Source of the DNA: Parastagonospora avenae f. sp. tritici 18332-5 | Lineage: Eukaryota; Ascomycota; Dothideomycetes; Pleosporales; Phaeosphaeriaceae | Assembly: GCA_022559985.1 (NCBI GenBank) | Contig: JAFJTR010000015.1 | Coordinates: 372,001 to 436,000, forward strand | Direction of reading: 5' to 3' | DNA length: 64,000 bases | Part shown: positions 33,588 to 45,654 of the stretch, piece by piece | Layout of the letters: the number at the start of each line of letters is the position of its first letter | Position numbering within the stretch: the stretch's first letter is position 1 | Position numbers and translations under genes: made by a program | The notes under the pieces: model-generated | What the model was told of the DNA's origin: nothing | Databases searched by the model: none | Seen by the model: only the letters and a program-made list of their open reading frames with translations

Positions 33588-33680
33588 TGCCAAAAAAAGG
33601 ATCTCGACTGTACAGTCGTTCCGGGATTCGAACGTGTAACCTGCTTAGATAAAACGTTAGCCGTGATTCTGGAAGCACCT
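33588..33680 (-). other. Second tRNA-like Pol III relic with T7 terminator
   Basis: On the minus strand CGTTCGAATCC (plus 33624-33634) differs by one base from a perfect B box. It is followed by the exact palindrome CGACTGTACAGTCG (33605-33618) and a T7 run (33592-33598). The T run is followed by GGCA, as in the element at 30822. The T-arm no longer pairs, and no complete tRNA fold is possible. Confidence 0.33.
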
Positions 33681-36600
33681 CAACAGGGACCAGGTGGTCA
33701 GTCTAGTATGGATCATTGGTGACAGAATCTTGATCCGGATTTAATATATAGAGGATAGCAAGATACCTTCCGTATATGCTGGCTTGGTATTGTGAAGTTG
33801 TGTCAGGCCAATTTCTCCGATGCGCTGGCGACTTGTGTGGGGTCTTCCAGGTAGCAAGTGAACTTCGACGCGCAGCAGGGACTACAGGGTCCAAACGTCT
33901 ACCCTTTTGCATGTTCCATTTGGTGTGACGTCCCTCTTCCGCTGCCTGCAGCTTAATCGTCTGACACCATGATGGCACGGCTTCAGGTGGCTTTCGGCAT
34001 TGGAGTAGATCGGCCTACCATCCAGCACACATGCATTCTCGCACACAACAAGAATAGCTCATAGTTTGCGTGCACCTCCCTGCAGCTTGAAGTCCATGAT
34101 GTATGTGCTTGGAAGTAATCTTTGCAGGAAGACGCTCTGCGGGTGCTCCAAACCACGATTGTAGGGCTGCACCTTCCCCTGAGTGTGCGAGCTGCAATTG
34201 CGAATCCATCTATCGACGTACCGCAAGACCATGTTGCTACTAGTGTTGTGCTTCTAGAGATAATACCGTTGTGGTGGCTGACTTCGGACGGGTGCCGCTA
34301 TCATGTTGGACTTTGCTGTTCTCATTTCTCCAACACCGCAACACCACAACACCACGACCACGCACCGGCGACAGCGACATCCACTTTGCCACGGAGAAGG
34401 AAATCATGTTAGATGATACTGGCGTCAATACCCCGGCATCCATAGCCGGCTCTGGGACGCGCGACATGACTTCTGCGGGGAAGCGGGGATGCGGAAGTGG
34501 ATTTGAGGTCTAAACTCTCTCTGAACATTCCGCACAGCACCGGTGGCTTGACTGGCCAGGTCAAGAGACGTATATAGGTATCTTGAGAGTCACTGACAAG
34601 TAACAGACTGGACAGGCGGCCGATGCATTGTCAGGTTCTCAGCAAGGCCCCAAGGTTCACGATGCTGCGCAACTTTGCGGCGACAACAGCGGCACCATCA
34701 GCACCGCAGAAATGGGGACCATGAACAGCGGATGTCTCTATAAAAAATCCCGGGGCACGTAGATATGCCAGAGGAGATCCCTTCGGCAAGGCGCCTGGAC
34801 TCTAGGAAAGCTGCACCATTCGCACCTCCATCGTCGCAAGTTTGGCAGCGGGGTCATGCCGAACATCGCGCGCCGGCATCCCGCAACGAGAGCTAGACAC
34901 AGAGCACCTACAGGTAACGGGCGAGCCCGAGAAGTCGCATCGGCCTCGAAATCTCAACACTTCGACTGGATAGCTAGAAGCCACGCGCCCCTCTCGATTC
35001 ATACACCACCGGGAGGCCTCAGTAGTAGTCTCTAAACTGGCAACCCGTACGCTGGCCGACGAGGAAGGGAACGCGGCACTCCGTGGGGTCCCGTGAGCGC
35101 CTCGTAGACTGCGAGACGAGCCCGATAGTAGGTATGCTTTTGCTTCTTCGGCGATTCCCACGCTGACGATGAGGAGCACTCGCATCACCACAGGACGAGA
35201 CCACTGCAGAAACCTTCCACACATGCTTCGGTATCGACGCATCAGCGAACCGGTATACACCATGGCAGCGAGCGAATACACAGGGCCCACCACGCCGAGG
35301 CCGCGAGACGTAGAGACGTAGCGTTAAACAAGACTCGCAACACGTCGTCGAAACCCATCGCCAATTCCGACGATCGGTACTGGTATGCAAGCTGCAGCCA
35401 CACACGACAAGAATGTCCATCCACGATTTCCGGCTGACTGGGGCTCTCGGAAGCAGCAGATGCACCCCAAAAAGGTCGCTGAGACAACGCGAAGCTGCGA
35501 GATGGACTCGACTGGGCCCGGAAAGGTATGCAGTCTGACAATGTTCGTACGCTGCTGGGGCGGTCGACAAGCGACCTGCGCTGAGAATACTGGAAGCACC
35601 CAACTCATCCTTTACGTGAGCGCCAGGCTTTGCCTCTGTAATGAGCGATAAGGCAGGGCATGTGCAGGGTACGAGGACATCATACCGATCCATACGGAAG
35701 CCGAGACTTCCACCTTGCGCCCCGAATCAACTTGCGAAGGCCGACACAAGAGGGCAGTGTCTCCAAAGCGTCGTGGAACGTGACCACAAAATGGCCAGGT
35801 ATAAGAACTTTGAAATAGACCATGCTCACTCAGATTTTCGGAGCCAGTACCAGCCCAAATTTGGGACGGTTGGGATGGTCGTGGAAGGATGATTGACCCG
35901 TCGCCACCAGCGGATAATCTTCGCAGCGGAGCGTCTGCGTACGCTTGTGGTATCCGAACGTCGGCGCATCCGGCGATACAAGTCGAAGGACACCATTTGC
36001 CATCGAGAGCACACAGACTGATTATAACATTCTCCAAACAGAGCAGACAACGATTGTGACATCGCCACATTCTCTACTCTGAGTCAAGATCCAAGGCGCA
36101 GAGCTGACCATTTGATCGACGAAGTGAAGATGCGGCTGCGGCTGCGGATCAAAGCATATCATCATGAGTCCCGGACCACAAGAGATACCATGAGATCGAC
36201 CGATGGATCCAGGTACAGCGCGCTGCTCGGAGTTGTTGCTACTGGAACTTAAGAGTCACACCCCTTGAGAGAAAAGACATGTGGCGGACGAATTATCGAG
36301 ACGGGCAATCCGATGGGACAACAACGAGTCCCAACAAGGCAATCTTGACGATGGCTGAAGCATGAGTGGAGATATCGATGGGAGTTGTAGAGCTCCAGTT
36401 CGGTATTTTGGCGGACTGGATGTTTGCCTGCCTTCCTGAAGCCAGCATTCCTTTGGGGCCATCTGAAGTATGCCTACACGGCGCGACCATCGATGTTGAC
36501 TAGAAACTAGGAAAATGTGAATAGAAACAGTTACAAAGGTGGCTGGGCACGAAGCGTCGAACCTGGAGCGCGTGGGTTTTTGGTGCAGTCCCGATGTCAA

Positions 36601-39600
36601 GATGAACTCGAAGCAGTCACGAGTGGGATCGATAGGCTTTGCGCACTGAGAAGTCTTTGTCACATGTAACGCCAGCTTCGGTACCCTAAACACCTTCCAT
36701 CTCTTCTGGCAGGTCTGCTAAAGCCAATTTCTGAGCCGACTCGGAGGCTTTGCAGACACCGCCGACGTGGCTTCGCTGTGCGCAAAAGTAAACTTTAGGG
36801 CGACGTCCTCGACATTGATCCGGCCTGACGATCTCGCGCTGTGCATTGACGAGTATGTTACGTTGCAAGTCCTCGGCTGCCTTCGAGCCAGGACGATAAA
36901 GGCTGAATATGCTTTTGTACCGGTCGAAGTATTGAAGGGCTAAGAGGAACAAAAATTCCCGACGTTCTCGCTGCCGACATCCTTGCAGCAGCTTCAAAGG
37001 CATCTTCATATGTCAAACATCGGGCCAACGAGCCCCCTGCGCTGAGGTGTCGATGAGCACCTGCAGAATCTTGTTTCGCGATGAAGTCGACAAAGGTCGT
37101 ATGCGACGATGGGCAAGGTCGGAGCATGCAAAAATATGTCGGCTTCTTCACATTGGGAATCGGCTTGTTCCTTGCGGTTGGCTGTCGAAGTCTCCATACT
37201 GCAAAGTCCTGGACCTTTTTCGACCTCAGACGAGATTGTTGGTTGGCATACCATGCAAGACAAGCATCGTTCATCGCAGGACTCGGCGGTGCCAAAGTTT
37301 GGCACAGTGCCCATCCCAGGCAATGACGGGGCACACAACATTTGTCCCTTGGACTGATGATGTCTGTCGAGGTTGGCTCCCTTGGCCAAACCATCGCGGC
37401 CTTGTTCTGTCCAAGCACGGTGTGGTCGTGCACATATATTGAGCATTGTATGTTCGGATGCCGTCGGTAGGTTTACTTTGTGATATCCATTTGTGAGGTA
37501 TCGCCCCAAAGAAAGCACTCGCGTCGCTGTCGTCTCTCGGACGACCTTGTTGGGATGTTGTCTGGCGCCATTACATAAACAAAGTGTGGTGGTCGCTATT
37601 GTTTCACGGATCTTGGGAGCAACAAGAGATCCTGAGAGGCGATGTCGATAGTGGCTCGCGTGTTCGGACTCGAAATGTTCTGTTCACAGAAGCGGAGTGG
37701 TCGAGCAGGGTCGCTCGAGGTGGCGGCCCCAAGCCGGTAAAGGTGTATTCCTCGGAGCATCCATGGACTCCGCGGAAGAGGAAGCTCGTACAACAGCTCT
37801 CTTCTAGAGAAGCTCAAGCTGCCCTAAATTGAACGTGGTATTGCCAAAATGCCTAGTTGTTGGGTGTGCGTGGGCGGTCGAACAGTGGGATACACATTCG
37901 CCGGCCGGATGAGACATTGCGAAGCCGAAATAGACCTTACCGCAGACCTGACTGTATCCGGCGCAAGCCTAACGATGTGGAACCGATGTTCTGCGTTGCT
38001 TGCGGCCGGCCGCTGGTGATTGTGAGGGATCTCAGAACCGGAGCACGACCGCGACTTCTCAACGAAGGCAGGTGAGGGAATGATCGCTATGATCGCTCAG
38101 CCTTCTTCTGTCAGTTCTTCTTCTCTAGATTCACGCGCGCCATTACCATCCTGTCGAGGGTGAGTGTCACTGCGCAGATGGGGGTGGTTGCTGTCGAGAA
38201 AGCCAGTCGCCCGCGACACCGGAAGCCATCTGAGGGGGCAGGAGCAACATGTGGCCGTATTTACGATTCAATACATCCAGTGCTCGGCTCTGAGTCTCGG
38301 CGCGAGGCTTTCGGGGAGGTGTGTTGAGTATTGTTGTTGGTGGTGTGGTGTTGGTGATGGGGTCCCTCAAAATTTTGGGAAGGCACACAGGAGGCCGGCG
38401 GAAGGGGCAGTCGCAACCACAACACCAAGGGCTATCTGAGCAAAAGATCAACACGCGCCCATCGTTGACATTGCCATGAAGGACAGCGCCATCAGCGCCG
38501 AGCGTTGCGGCATGATGACGATGTGACGGAGCTTGGGGTGTCTCGAGCCAGCTGCTACCGAAAATTAGCTCCGGACGCCATCCCGCCCAGCTCGTACTCG
38601 CCAAGAACACCACCAGAAGCAGCAGCGCTGGCGGCGAGTTGCAAAGCAGAGCAGAGGAAGGCGAGCAAGATAGGACTCCTTTCAAGAATCTCAGTCCGTT
38701 GCTAGGGGGGCACATGATGAATGGTCGATTGGTCACAACCACATCACATATTTGCGTGCACAAGGTAAGCCAATCCCTCTCCGCAATTCACGCAACACTT
38801 TGAGATGCAAGCTAACTGCCAGACAGGTGTTTTCTAGATTACAATAGCTCTGCCAATAATACATCAACTGAACTGTCAAATTGTTCTTCCACTGCGGCGT
38901 GATGAACATCCTCGCACCAGGCGGCGATGAGAAGGCCAAGGCAGTCTCCGCATCGTCCCTGCCCTTGAATTTAGCGCTCAGAACCTTATTTGCACCTCCA
39001 CTTTCCACGTCCCTTCCATTGACCTCCTTAGCCTATACCCACCCACATCTCTCACAGCACCCAGGCCATCGATGATCATCCCCTGAACATGCCCCGTATG
39101 CTCCCCTATGTACTTACAAGCAGACGATGATCCACTGGCAGCCAATGACCTTTGTACGCAACACAACGTTAGCACTACGTCCTCAATATCGCGTGTCAAC
39201 ATAGACCAATACCTACGCAAATCTCCACCCCACAAACAGGATCCTTCTCATTGGAATGAATCAGGAGGCCTTTTTAGTCTTGCGATTTGCGCGTCATCGA
39301 TCATTCACGTTTGCGCGAAGAGCTCGCATGTCGCGTTCCCTTGAGGATTGCTACGACTAGATGGACGCTACAGCGCGAAGATGACTTTTTCTTTACCACT
39401 AATAACGGCGTTTCAGCTCAGGACAATACAACCGAACTGCCGTCCCTGGTGTTCAATGATCGTACACGCAAAGGACCTCCGTTCGAGCCAAGGACTAGAG
39501 CCTAATGTCACCTGTTGTCCGGAGAAGACTCCATCGACTCGCGGCTACATCAAGGAAGCAGCGATTCCTGCGCTTGTGCGCAGAAACTCCAACTCTTGCG

Positions 39601-40181
39601 CAGTAGCAGGATTTTTGATCCATTAAATAAGTGGTGTTCGATCATCCCAGGTAGGGCCAAGCCTAGTAATACATTTGCAAAGTCGAAACTCCCAAACCGG
39701 TCGCCTGCTAGGGTTTGTCCTTCACGAATGTATTGGCAAGACGTACATCAACTACGATATAGGCCAGGAATGTTGTCCTGTTGAAGCTTGTTGGGCTGCC
39801 TGCAATGCCTCAAGACACGCGCTTGCTTTGATCTCAATCTGAAATTCCATTGACGAAGTGTTAATGACGAATCTGAAACGTGATAAGCGGAACGAGGTAT
39901 CAGTATCTATACTCAGGCATCAGAAAACTAATATGGGGTTGTAGGTTTGCCGCTCCACTCTTGGTGAAGGTCGATCACAAGTATACCGGTATCTCAGTCT
40001 CTTTATGTTCTTTCCCTCCTTAGTCTTCTTCAGTCAAGAACATCTCCCACAGTCATCTTCTTCTGTTTCCTATTCACGATCTTCTCCCACATCTATTCTA
40101 CTCTTCAACTTATCATCTTGTCCTACTTACGTTCCTATTTTCCTTCCATCATATTGTCTTCGACTGCTCCCCGATGCCACT

Positions 40182-40499
40182 ATGCACTTCTACCGGCATC
40201 TATATCCTCTGGATGGTAAATATCAACCCATTACCGTTCTTTGGATTCCCCGTTTGGCCCGTCTGTTGCACGAATTACCATCTGGAAATCACAATCTAAG
40301 TAACATTCGGGCTAGCCAAGCTACTGGTTGGCTCAGAACGACACTTCGAGGACATAAGGGCACCCCGGTCTCTCGATGTGTCAATCACGACACAGTTGCC
40401 CTTAGCGAGGAGGCTGAAGCTCAGGTCGATGTTCAAGTTGCCCATCCTAGGGAGGAAACACCTATACCGCAAAGTTGGGTACCCGCTTTGCAGCATTAA
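40182..40499 (+). CDS. Possible small protein (105 aa)
   Basis: The ATG at 40182 (MHFYRHLYPLDGKYQPITVL) opens a 105-codon frame. It follows about 170 bp of strongly pyrimidine-rich DNA (from about 40005), as is usual upstream of fungal genes. The sequence includes GWLRTTLRGHKGTPVSRCVN and an acidic tail. No family is recognised and no intron is needed. The promoter-like leader is the best argument for a gene. Confidence 0.4.
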   Translation: MHFYRHLYPLDGKYQPITVLWIPRLARLLHELPSGNHNLSNIRASQATGWLRTTLRGHKGTPVSRCVNHDTVALSEEAEAQVDVQVAHPREETPIPQSWVPALQH

Positions 40500-41963
40500 C
40501 CTTATATCAAGGACGATTTGATCATCAGCCCTCGCCCTGGTTCGCGACCTAGCTATCGACACAGATTATGGCCCCGCCCTGTCATGTGTTTTCCATAATC
40601 TTGCGTCACTACAGCTTCTGCCTGGAGAGCGGGTCGTGGGCGCGATCGCCACCCACACCATCCGCCGTCACCGTCGATGATCGCCACCCGCCCCACATCG
40701 CTTAGCTGGTGCTGGTAAGCTTGATAGTATATATCTCGCGCCGTCAAGACTCTTGCTCTCTCTCTCTCTTCCTCTAGCAACAGTTGAGTATTGAGAATTG
40801 AGAAAAGCTCGCGTCGGCATCCTCAGTTGAACGCAATCGCTTGGCAATTATACGCACTTCCAATTGCTATACGCGTGGCGATCCCAGTACCAAGCAGTTC
40901 CCCAGACATCGTGCAATACGCGCTGATTGGTTGGTATCGTGTCGACCCCGAAGCGTACGGCGCCCGCCCGTGTGGCAGCGGTCCTCGCGGAAGTCGAACG
41001 ATTGAGCCCAGCGTCGTCGAAGTGTCCAAGCGCGGCCCCACAACCTCAAGCAATAGATACGCTACTCGAAGGTCAAGAGAACGTTGCTGCAGAACGGGTG
41101 GTCAAGACTCATCAGGTCCGACCGTCTGTGCACTACGCTAGCTCACTTGTGCCTTGACACCCTTGTCGGCCGCAGGTCTCTGCGGGCACCATTCTCAGTC
41201 TCCGCAAGTGATTGCTAGAGACAGTGGGAACAGGTGCGTGCCTGTCTCCAGAGGAGAAGCTCTGTGAGTCTGGTACTCGCCCTGCGTCAGCTGCTCTGAT
41301 TGGACCAAGCCACAGCTGCTGGCAGTGGATCTCTTGGCTATCATCGTGCTCCAAGAGTCGATCAGGCTCACTGTCACCACGGTGTGAACGTTAGCGTGGA
41401 GTTGGCTCGTCTTCGGCCCCTCCATATAAACCTCAGCGCCGCGTCTCCTCTTTTCCTCCTCCACCAACTCTTCCCAACCAGGTATGTACCCCATCACACG
41501 CGTCTCCCACCCCACTACACCTTGTTTGTCTTGTCTCTGAGCTCCCCGACCTGCTTGCAGTGGCCGTAAGGTCCCGCTCGCTTGTTGGTGTTGTTGCTCC
41601 AATTACAGGCTGTAACCTCCGCGCTCGAGCCCCATTTGCTGTTGCAATAAATTCTAACACCCACACAGACTCAAAACTCTGGTGTTTCCCTTTACCTCTT
41701 GCATCTGCCACGCTTTTGAAAGCTTACAGGTGCCTTACCTAATTCGCGCTCTTGAAGGTATGTCTCCGCCATCGCCGCGTCAAGCTCTCACACAAATACT
41801 GACCGCGCTCGCAGCGATACCCCGCACCCCCAGGACATCGCAAAATTTCCGCACTGCGTCATACACAAGTCTCACTCATGTATGCTTGTTCTTCCCCTGT
41901 TCTGCCAGTCGCGACCATGTCACTAACAGCTGCCCAGAACACTCATAACGTAAGACAGCCATC
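40500..41963. promoter_or_regulatory. Long upstream region of the 41964 gene
   Basis: About 1.46 kb without a convincing gene. A TATATAT followed by a CT run (CTCTCTCTCTCT near 40753) looks like a core promoter. Several GTATGT/GTACGT and pyrimidine-AG sites between 41400 and 41960 suggest a spliced 5' leader. That would make the 41964 transcript start far upstream; this is inference. Confidence 0.35.
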
Positions 41964-43631
41964 ATGACGTTCTATCATGACAACAGGCTCACCATGATGG
42001 GTCTTGATAGCAGTCCTTTGGACTTCCTCTACGCGCCGTCTTCTTCGAAGCGCACATACAGCGAGATGTTGCAACGTGAGACGATATCGCCATCTTGGCT
42101 CGACTTTCGTAACGTCGGATTAGACTCGTCATCCTCCAGCGGAGAGCTGCAGCAGGCCAATGGCCTCCAAGGTGGCAGCGGAGAGACATACTGCTTCGGC
42201 AATCTCCAGGGTGGTGTTCCAAGCAACGAGGGTGTCTCATTGCCCGAAGATTATGAGGCTCAGATCCCAAACCTCCACAGCGCCGCGAATCAAGCCACCG
42301 GCCATGACACCGCGGACATAGCGCCCGTTGCGAGTGCCAATACCGGTGCTGAGTCTGGAGATGACACGAACGCCGCTGTCAAGCAGGAAGATGGTGAACA
42401 ACAAGTGAGTCTGACCCCCTATGGCGGCAGCGAGTATGATGAAAGCGAATACGATGGGCGTCGCCGGTCCAAAGTTCCCAAGCTGAACAAGGACGGCGTG
42501 CCTCGCAAGCCACGCCAGCCCCGTCCCAAACTCTTGAAGTGGGACGACAACGATTGGAAGAATGTTGCTCTCGGTCTTGTTTGGGCTTGCGGTGAGAATG
42601 GAATCCAGATTCCGTTCGACCAAGCTTCGCAGGTTGTGAGCGAGTCCTGTACTGCGGGTGCATTGCAACAGGCTCTCTTGAAGCTGCGTGGCAAACAGAT
42701 CGCCGAGGGCTTCCAGATTCCGTCGTTGCGCATGGCGTGGACGCGCAAGAACAAAAATGGCTCCTTGTCAACGTCAAGTGCTAACCCAAACCTCTCACAG
42801 GGTACGGAAAAGAACATCCTTCCCAAGAAGAGACCAACACGCTTCCTTGGGACTCAGACCCTTGTGATTACCCTCAAGCGAGCGTACATCGATGCTGACC
42901 GGGTCCATCTAGCATTTCCTCACAACCTCGCCAACGCCCACCGTGCCAACGATGCCACCCAGCAGGCTCCACAACAGGCGGTCACGGTACCTGGTTCCTC
43001 TATGGCTACAATGAACCGAGGAGTCTTACAGGCGACTGGCGGATTCGGTTTTGTCCCATCCCTGGGCTACCCCATGGCCGCAACGAATGCAAACGCTGGC
43101 GCTTTTTACTATGTCCCCGAGCAGCAGACCAGCCCTGGCTATGGCTCATTCGACCAACCCTTTAGAATGCCTATGACACCAGCTCAACTCCGCACCATCG
43201 CCGAGGAGCATGAGGATGAGGATGCGGCCCCGACACACGGGTTGCCTCTGTCCCCCACCCCGCATGCGTTTGGTGCTGCTCGCGGTCACCGTCGCAATGC
43301 TCCTAGCATTCTCAACATGGCCTCCCTGACCGGCGCCACTGCCCCTTCACAGACTTCTTACTCCGCGCCCATTGCCCCTTTCATGTTCGGAGGACAAAGC
43401 AAGCTCGGCGACCCGATTGTCGTGTGGGACGAGAAGATTGTTGACGAGTCCGGCATGATTGACGCCGACTTCTCCTTCCCCGATCTCAACTGTAACGGCT
43501 CCTCCTCCATGAACAACTTCAACAACTGCTTCCGCCGCGACGGCCCCGGAGGTGGCGATGACGGTGACGGTCCCTCGGGAAACGCCAAATCTCTTGGCAC
43601 GAACAGCCACGGCGGCGGTATGGCACACTAA
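41964..43631 (+). CDS. Conserved fungal nuclear-type protein with KLLKWDDNDWK domain (555 aa)
   Basis: A single exon from ATG 41964. Residues 1-165 are acidic and Ser/Gln-rich, followed by a basic, NLS-like stretch (GRRRSKVPKLNKDGVPRKPR). The only folded-looking domain is about residues 190-265: KLLKWDDNDWKNVALGLVWA, then IPFDQASQVVSESCTAGALQ, then LLKLRGKQIAEGFQIPSLRM. It has the size and Trp spacing of a small helical DNA-binding-like domain, which I recall from uncharacterised Dothideomycete proteins. The remaining 290 residues are low-complexity (Pro, Met, Gly, Asn) with a Gly/Asp-rich end. A regulator role is inferred from composition only. Confidence 0.75.
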   Translation: MTFYHDNRLTMMGLDSSPLDFLYAPSSSKRTYSEMLQRETISPSWLDFRNVGLDSSSSSGELQQANGLQGGSGETYCFGNLQGGVPSNEGVSLPEDYEAQIPNLHSAANQATGHDTADIAPVASANTGAESGDDTNAAVKQEDGEQQVSLTPYGGSEYDESEYDGRRRSKVPKLNKDGVPRKPRQPRPKLLKWDDNDWKNVALGLVWACGENGIQIPFDQASQVVSESCTAGALQQALLKLRGKQIAEGFQIPSLRMAWTRKNKNGSLSTSSANPNLSQGTEKNILPKKRPTRFLGTQTLVITLKRAYIDADRVHLAFPHNLANAHRANDATQQAPQQAVTVPGSSMATMNRGVLQATGGFGFVPSLGYPMAATNANAGAFYYVPEQQTSPGYGSFDQPFRMPMTPAQLRTIAEEHEDEDAAPTHGLPLSPTPHAFGAARGHRRNAPSILNMASLTGATAPSQTSYSAPIAPFMFGGQSKLGDPIVVWDEKIVDESGMIDADFSFPDLNCNGSSSMNNFNNCFRRDGPGGGDDGDGPSGNAKSLGTNSHGGGMAH

Positions 43632-44437
43632 GTTGTGACTGTAAGTTCTGCCTTTACCTTACACAACCACTATACTGAATATTGCTGGAGCATATGTACA
43701 ACCTTGTCAGCTGGTCGCCATCCTTACCTCTCTACCGATATCGCATACTCAGGTCTTTGGCTGCTTGAGGCCTCGCGCATTGAGTAGACTGGATCTTGTA
43801 TAACAACCTCGGAAGACATGTGAAATGGATCATCATCAGGCACAAAACATTTTCCTTTCATCTTCGATACCCCGGAACGGCCACGGCGCAACGGATCAGG
43901 GGTTTACAACTTGCGATACGAACTTTGATGGAATTAGCAGGGAAGACGTGGGCTTGGCTCATCGACTTGACTATTCTACGGATATCTACGATTGCAGATT
44001 GGTACCTCTGGCTCTTTTGCCATTGTGAGAAGGCTCTCGACCAGTTTGTCAGCCTATCAGACTTTGGTAGCGTCTTCGGATGCTTGCTAGATGGTTGCGA
44101 AATCACGGATTGCATAACGGTCACTTAGTAAGCTACTTGAATGAAGGTCGTTTGAGTCAACGTGTCTGCTTCTTTGTCTGTGATGAGTGACTATTACAAC
44201 TTGCTATGCTTTGATGCGGTGACTGACACGTGATCAATGTGCGATATCTTGCTGCCGCTGACGACCAGCATTCATCTGCTAACTCAAACTCATTTACGTT
44301 CACAATTTTCGCATGACAAGACGGCTTTCATTCAATATCACCAGCTGTCCACGACCTCAACTTCACATACTACAGTATAAAGCACCCAATGCAATCTTCA
44401 TTCTCCACCTCATCCTATCGAGCCTCAAGACCACACC
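43632..44437. other. Intergenic, no gene seen
   Basis: About 800 bp holding the 3' flank of the 41964 gene and the promoter of the next unit. Nothing further is seen. Confidence 0.4.
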
Positions 44438-44872
44438 TTGAGTCTTACCGCCATATTCCTCAAACGCGGCCACAGAAAATCACAGCAAAATCACAGACTA
44501 CAACAACGCACACTCAGACCTCACGACATGGTACCCTGGAGAGGCCGGCTAGGCTGGGAAGGCACTCCTCCACCCATCGTACTCTTCCCAAACGGATCAC
44601 GGAGCCCAGAACCAGTAGCGGCAGCCAAGTACGAGCGCAAGTACGGAAAGATTTACCAGCGGTCTGCCTATTATTCAGCTGCCACGCCTAGAGAGGCGAA
44701 TGCGAACGAGGAGTCTGATAACCCGGACGCAGTGAGGTTTACAGCATTAAGAGATGGCGATTCCGACGATGAGTTAGAAATTCTGCGAAAGCATGACGAT
44801 TCGAATAGGCAGAAAAGATCTGGACCTCCAGGTGGCCCTCCGGGTGGTCCTCGGAGGTTTCTATGTAGGTAG
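44438..44872 (+). CDS. Small protein sharing an N-terminus with the next gene; initiator reads TTG
   Basis: The frame from 44438 begins TTG AGT CTT, encoding SLTAIFLKRGHRKSQ. It aligns with MSLFDIFLKRGQQSFRK of the gene at 45655, whose first codon is ATG. The first in-frame ATG here is 44528 (MVPWRGRLGWEGTPPPIVLF, context GACATGG), giving 114 aa. The mature part includes YERKYGKIYQRSAYYSAATP, an acidic stretch (DGDSDDELEIL) and a GPPGGPPGGP end. Either translation begins at 44528, at the TTG, or the gene lost its start. An ATG at 44389 is in another frame. Function unknown. Confidence 0.5.
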   Translation: MSLTAIFLKRGHRKSQQNHRLQQRTLRPHDMVPWRGRLGWEGTPPPIVLFPNGSRSPEPVAAAKYERKYGKIYQRSAYYSAATPREANANEESDNPDAVRFTALRDGDSDDELEILRKHDDSNRQKRSGPPGGPPGGPRRFLCR

Positions 44873-45654
44873 GAGAGAAAGAGACAATGATGGAGAATCT
44901 CCATCCGAATTAAAATTCATTGTTTCACTGAGGGTCACTTGTGCCAACGTGTCTGACTTGCGTATGTGAATACGGCCGTTTTAATGGGCAACATGTACAG
45001 TGTACCGGGTGCTGGAATGACTCGTGCGCGCTATAGCTAAAGAGCACTGTCAGAGTGAAGGCCATCTAATACTGCATGACTTCAACGTACTTTTGTTGCT
45101 TTTTGCAGGTCTAAGTAACTGCTAAACTCATCTAGAATCTTGCTTAATTCACCAGCCATTCATGAATACTAACAGGGTAGCCCGAGCGCAATAAGAGGGC
45201 ATGTCCGTACATGATAATTCACACCATCACGTGAGCTACATCATCAATCTGCAACAATATACATTCGTAACTTGATCAACCCCATCGTAGAATGTTGTAC
45301 ACCCACTTACTGCAACTATCGCGCTGCAGAGGAAGTGCTACTAACAGGGCACGCAAAATGTTTGATCACCCGCACACGTGGTGCTGTCAAGAATGACACG
45401 TGCTACCCTTTGCATCTTGTAGTATAAATACTTCACATAGTTCGCTTGTATTTCCCCGCAGTTATCGCATCAGCGCGGAGCTCCTTCATTGAGTTAAAAC
45501 ATTTCCCCAGCAGCGTTGGTGACTCAACTTGCCTCCATCACTCTTCTCGCGAAGCACCTCCTACAGTTCTTCGTAACACCTATTTGCCATTAAAAATCTC
45601 CATTCAAAGACTCGGCGACATAAAAGCCCCTCTGTTCTCTCTTCGCCCCTTACA
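44873..45654. other. Intergenic, promoter of the 45655 gene
   Basis: About 780 bp, AT-rich in its first part. A TATAAATA (about 45423) lies some 230 bp before the start codon. No gene is seen. Confidence 0.4.

Larger units (their letters stand above)
30225..40181. other. Gene-poor island of about 10 kb
   Basis: No open frame here looks like a known protein. The longest frames (about 31865-32491 and 35019-35693, minus strand) have no domain features and overlap equally long frames in other phases. The GC content is close to that of the gene-rich flanks, so this is not a classic AT-rich RIP block. Recognisable items are a degenerate tandem repeat (32437-32734), two tRNA-like Pol III relics (30822-30930 and 33588-33680) and a short TGCGGC triplet run near 36131. 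Some minus-strand frames around 36686-37433 have moderately protein-like composition and could be decayed gene pieces. Confidence 0.45.

Noticed and set aside
35019..35693. A 224-codon minus-strand frame
   Set aside because: Rich in Cys, Arg and Ser with no ordered pattern, and overlapped by several other frames; judged chance.
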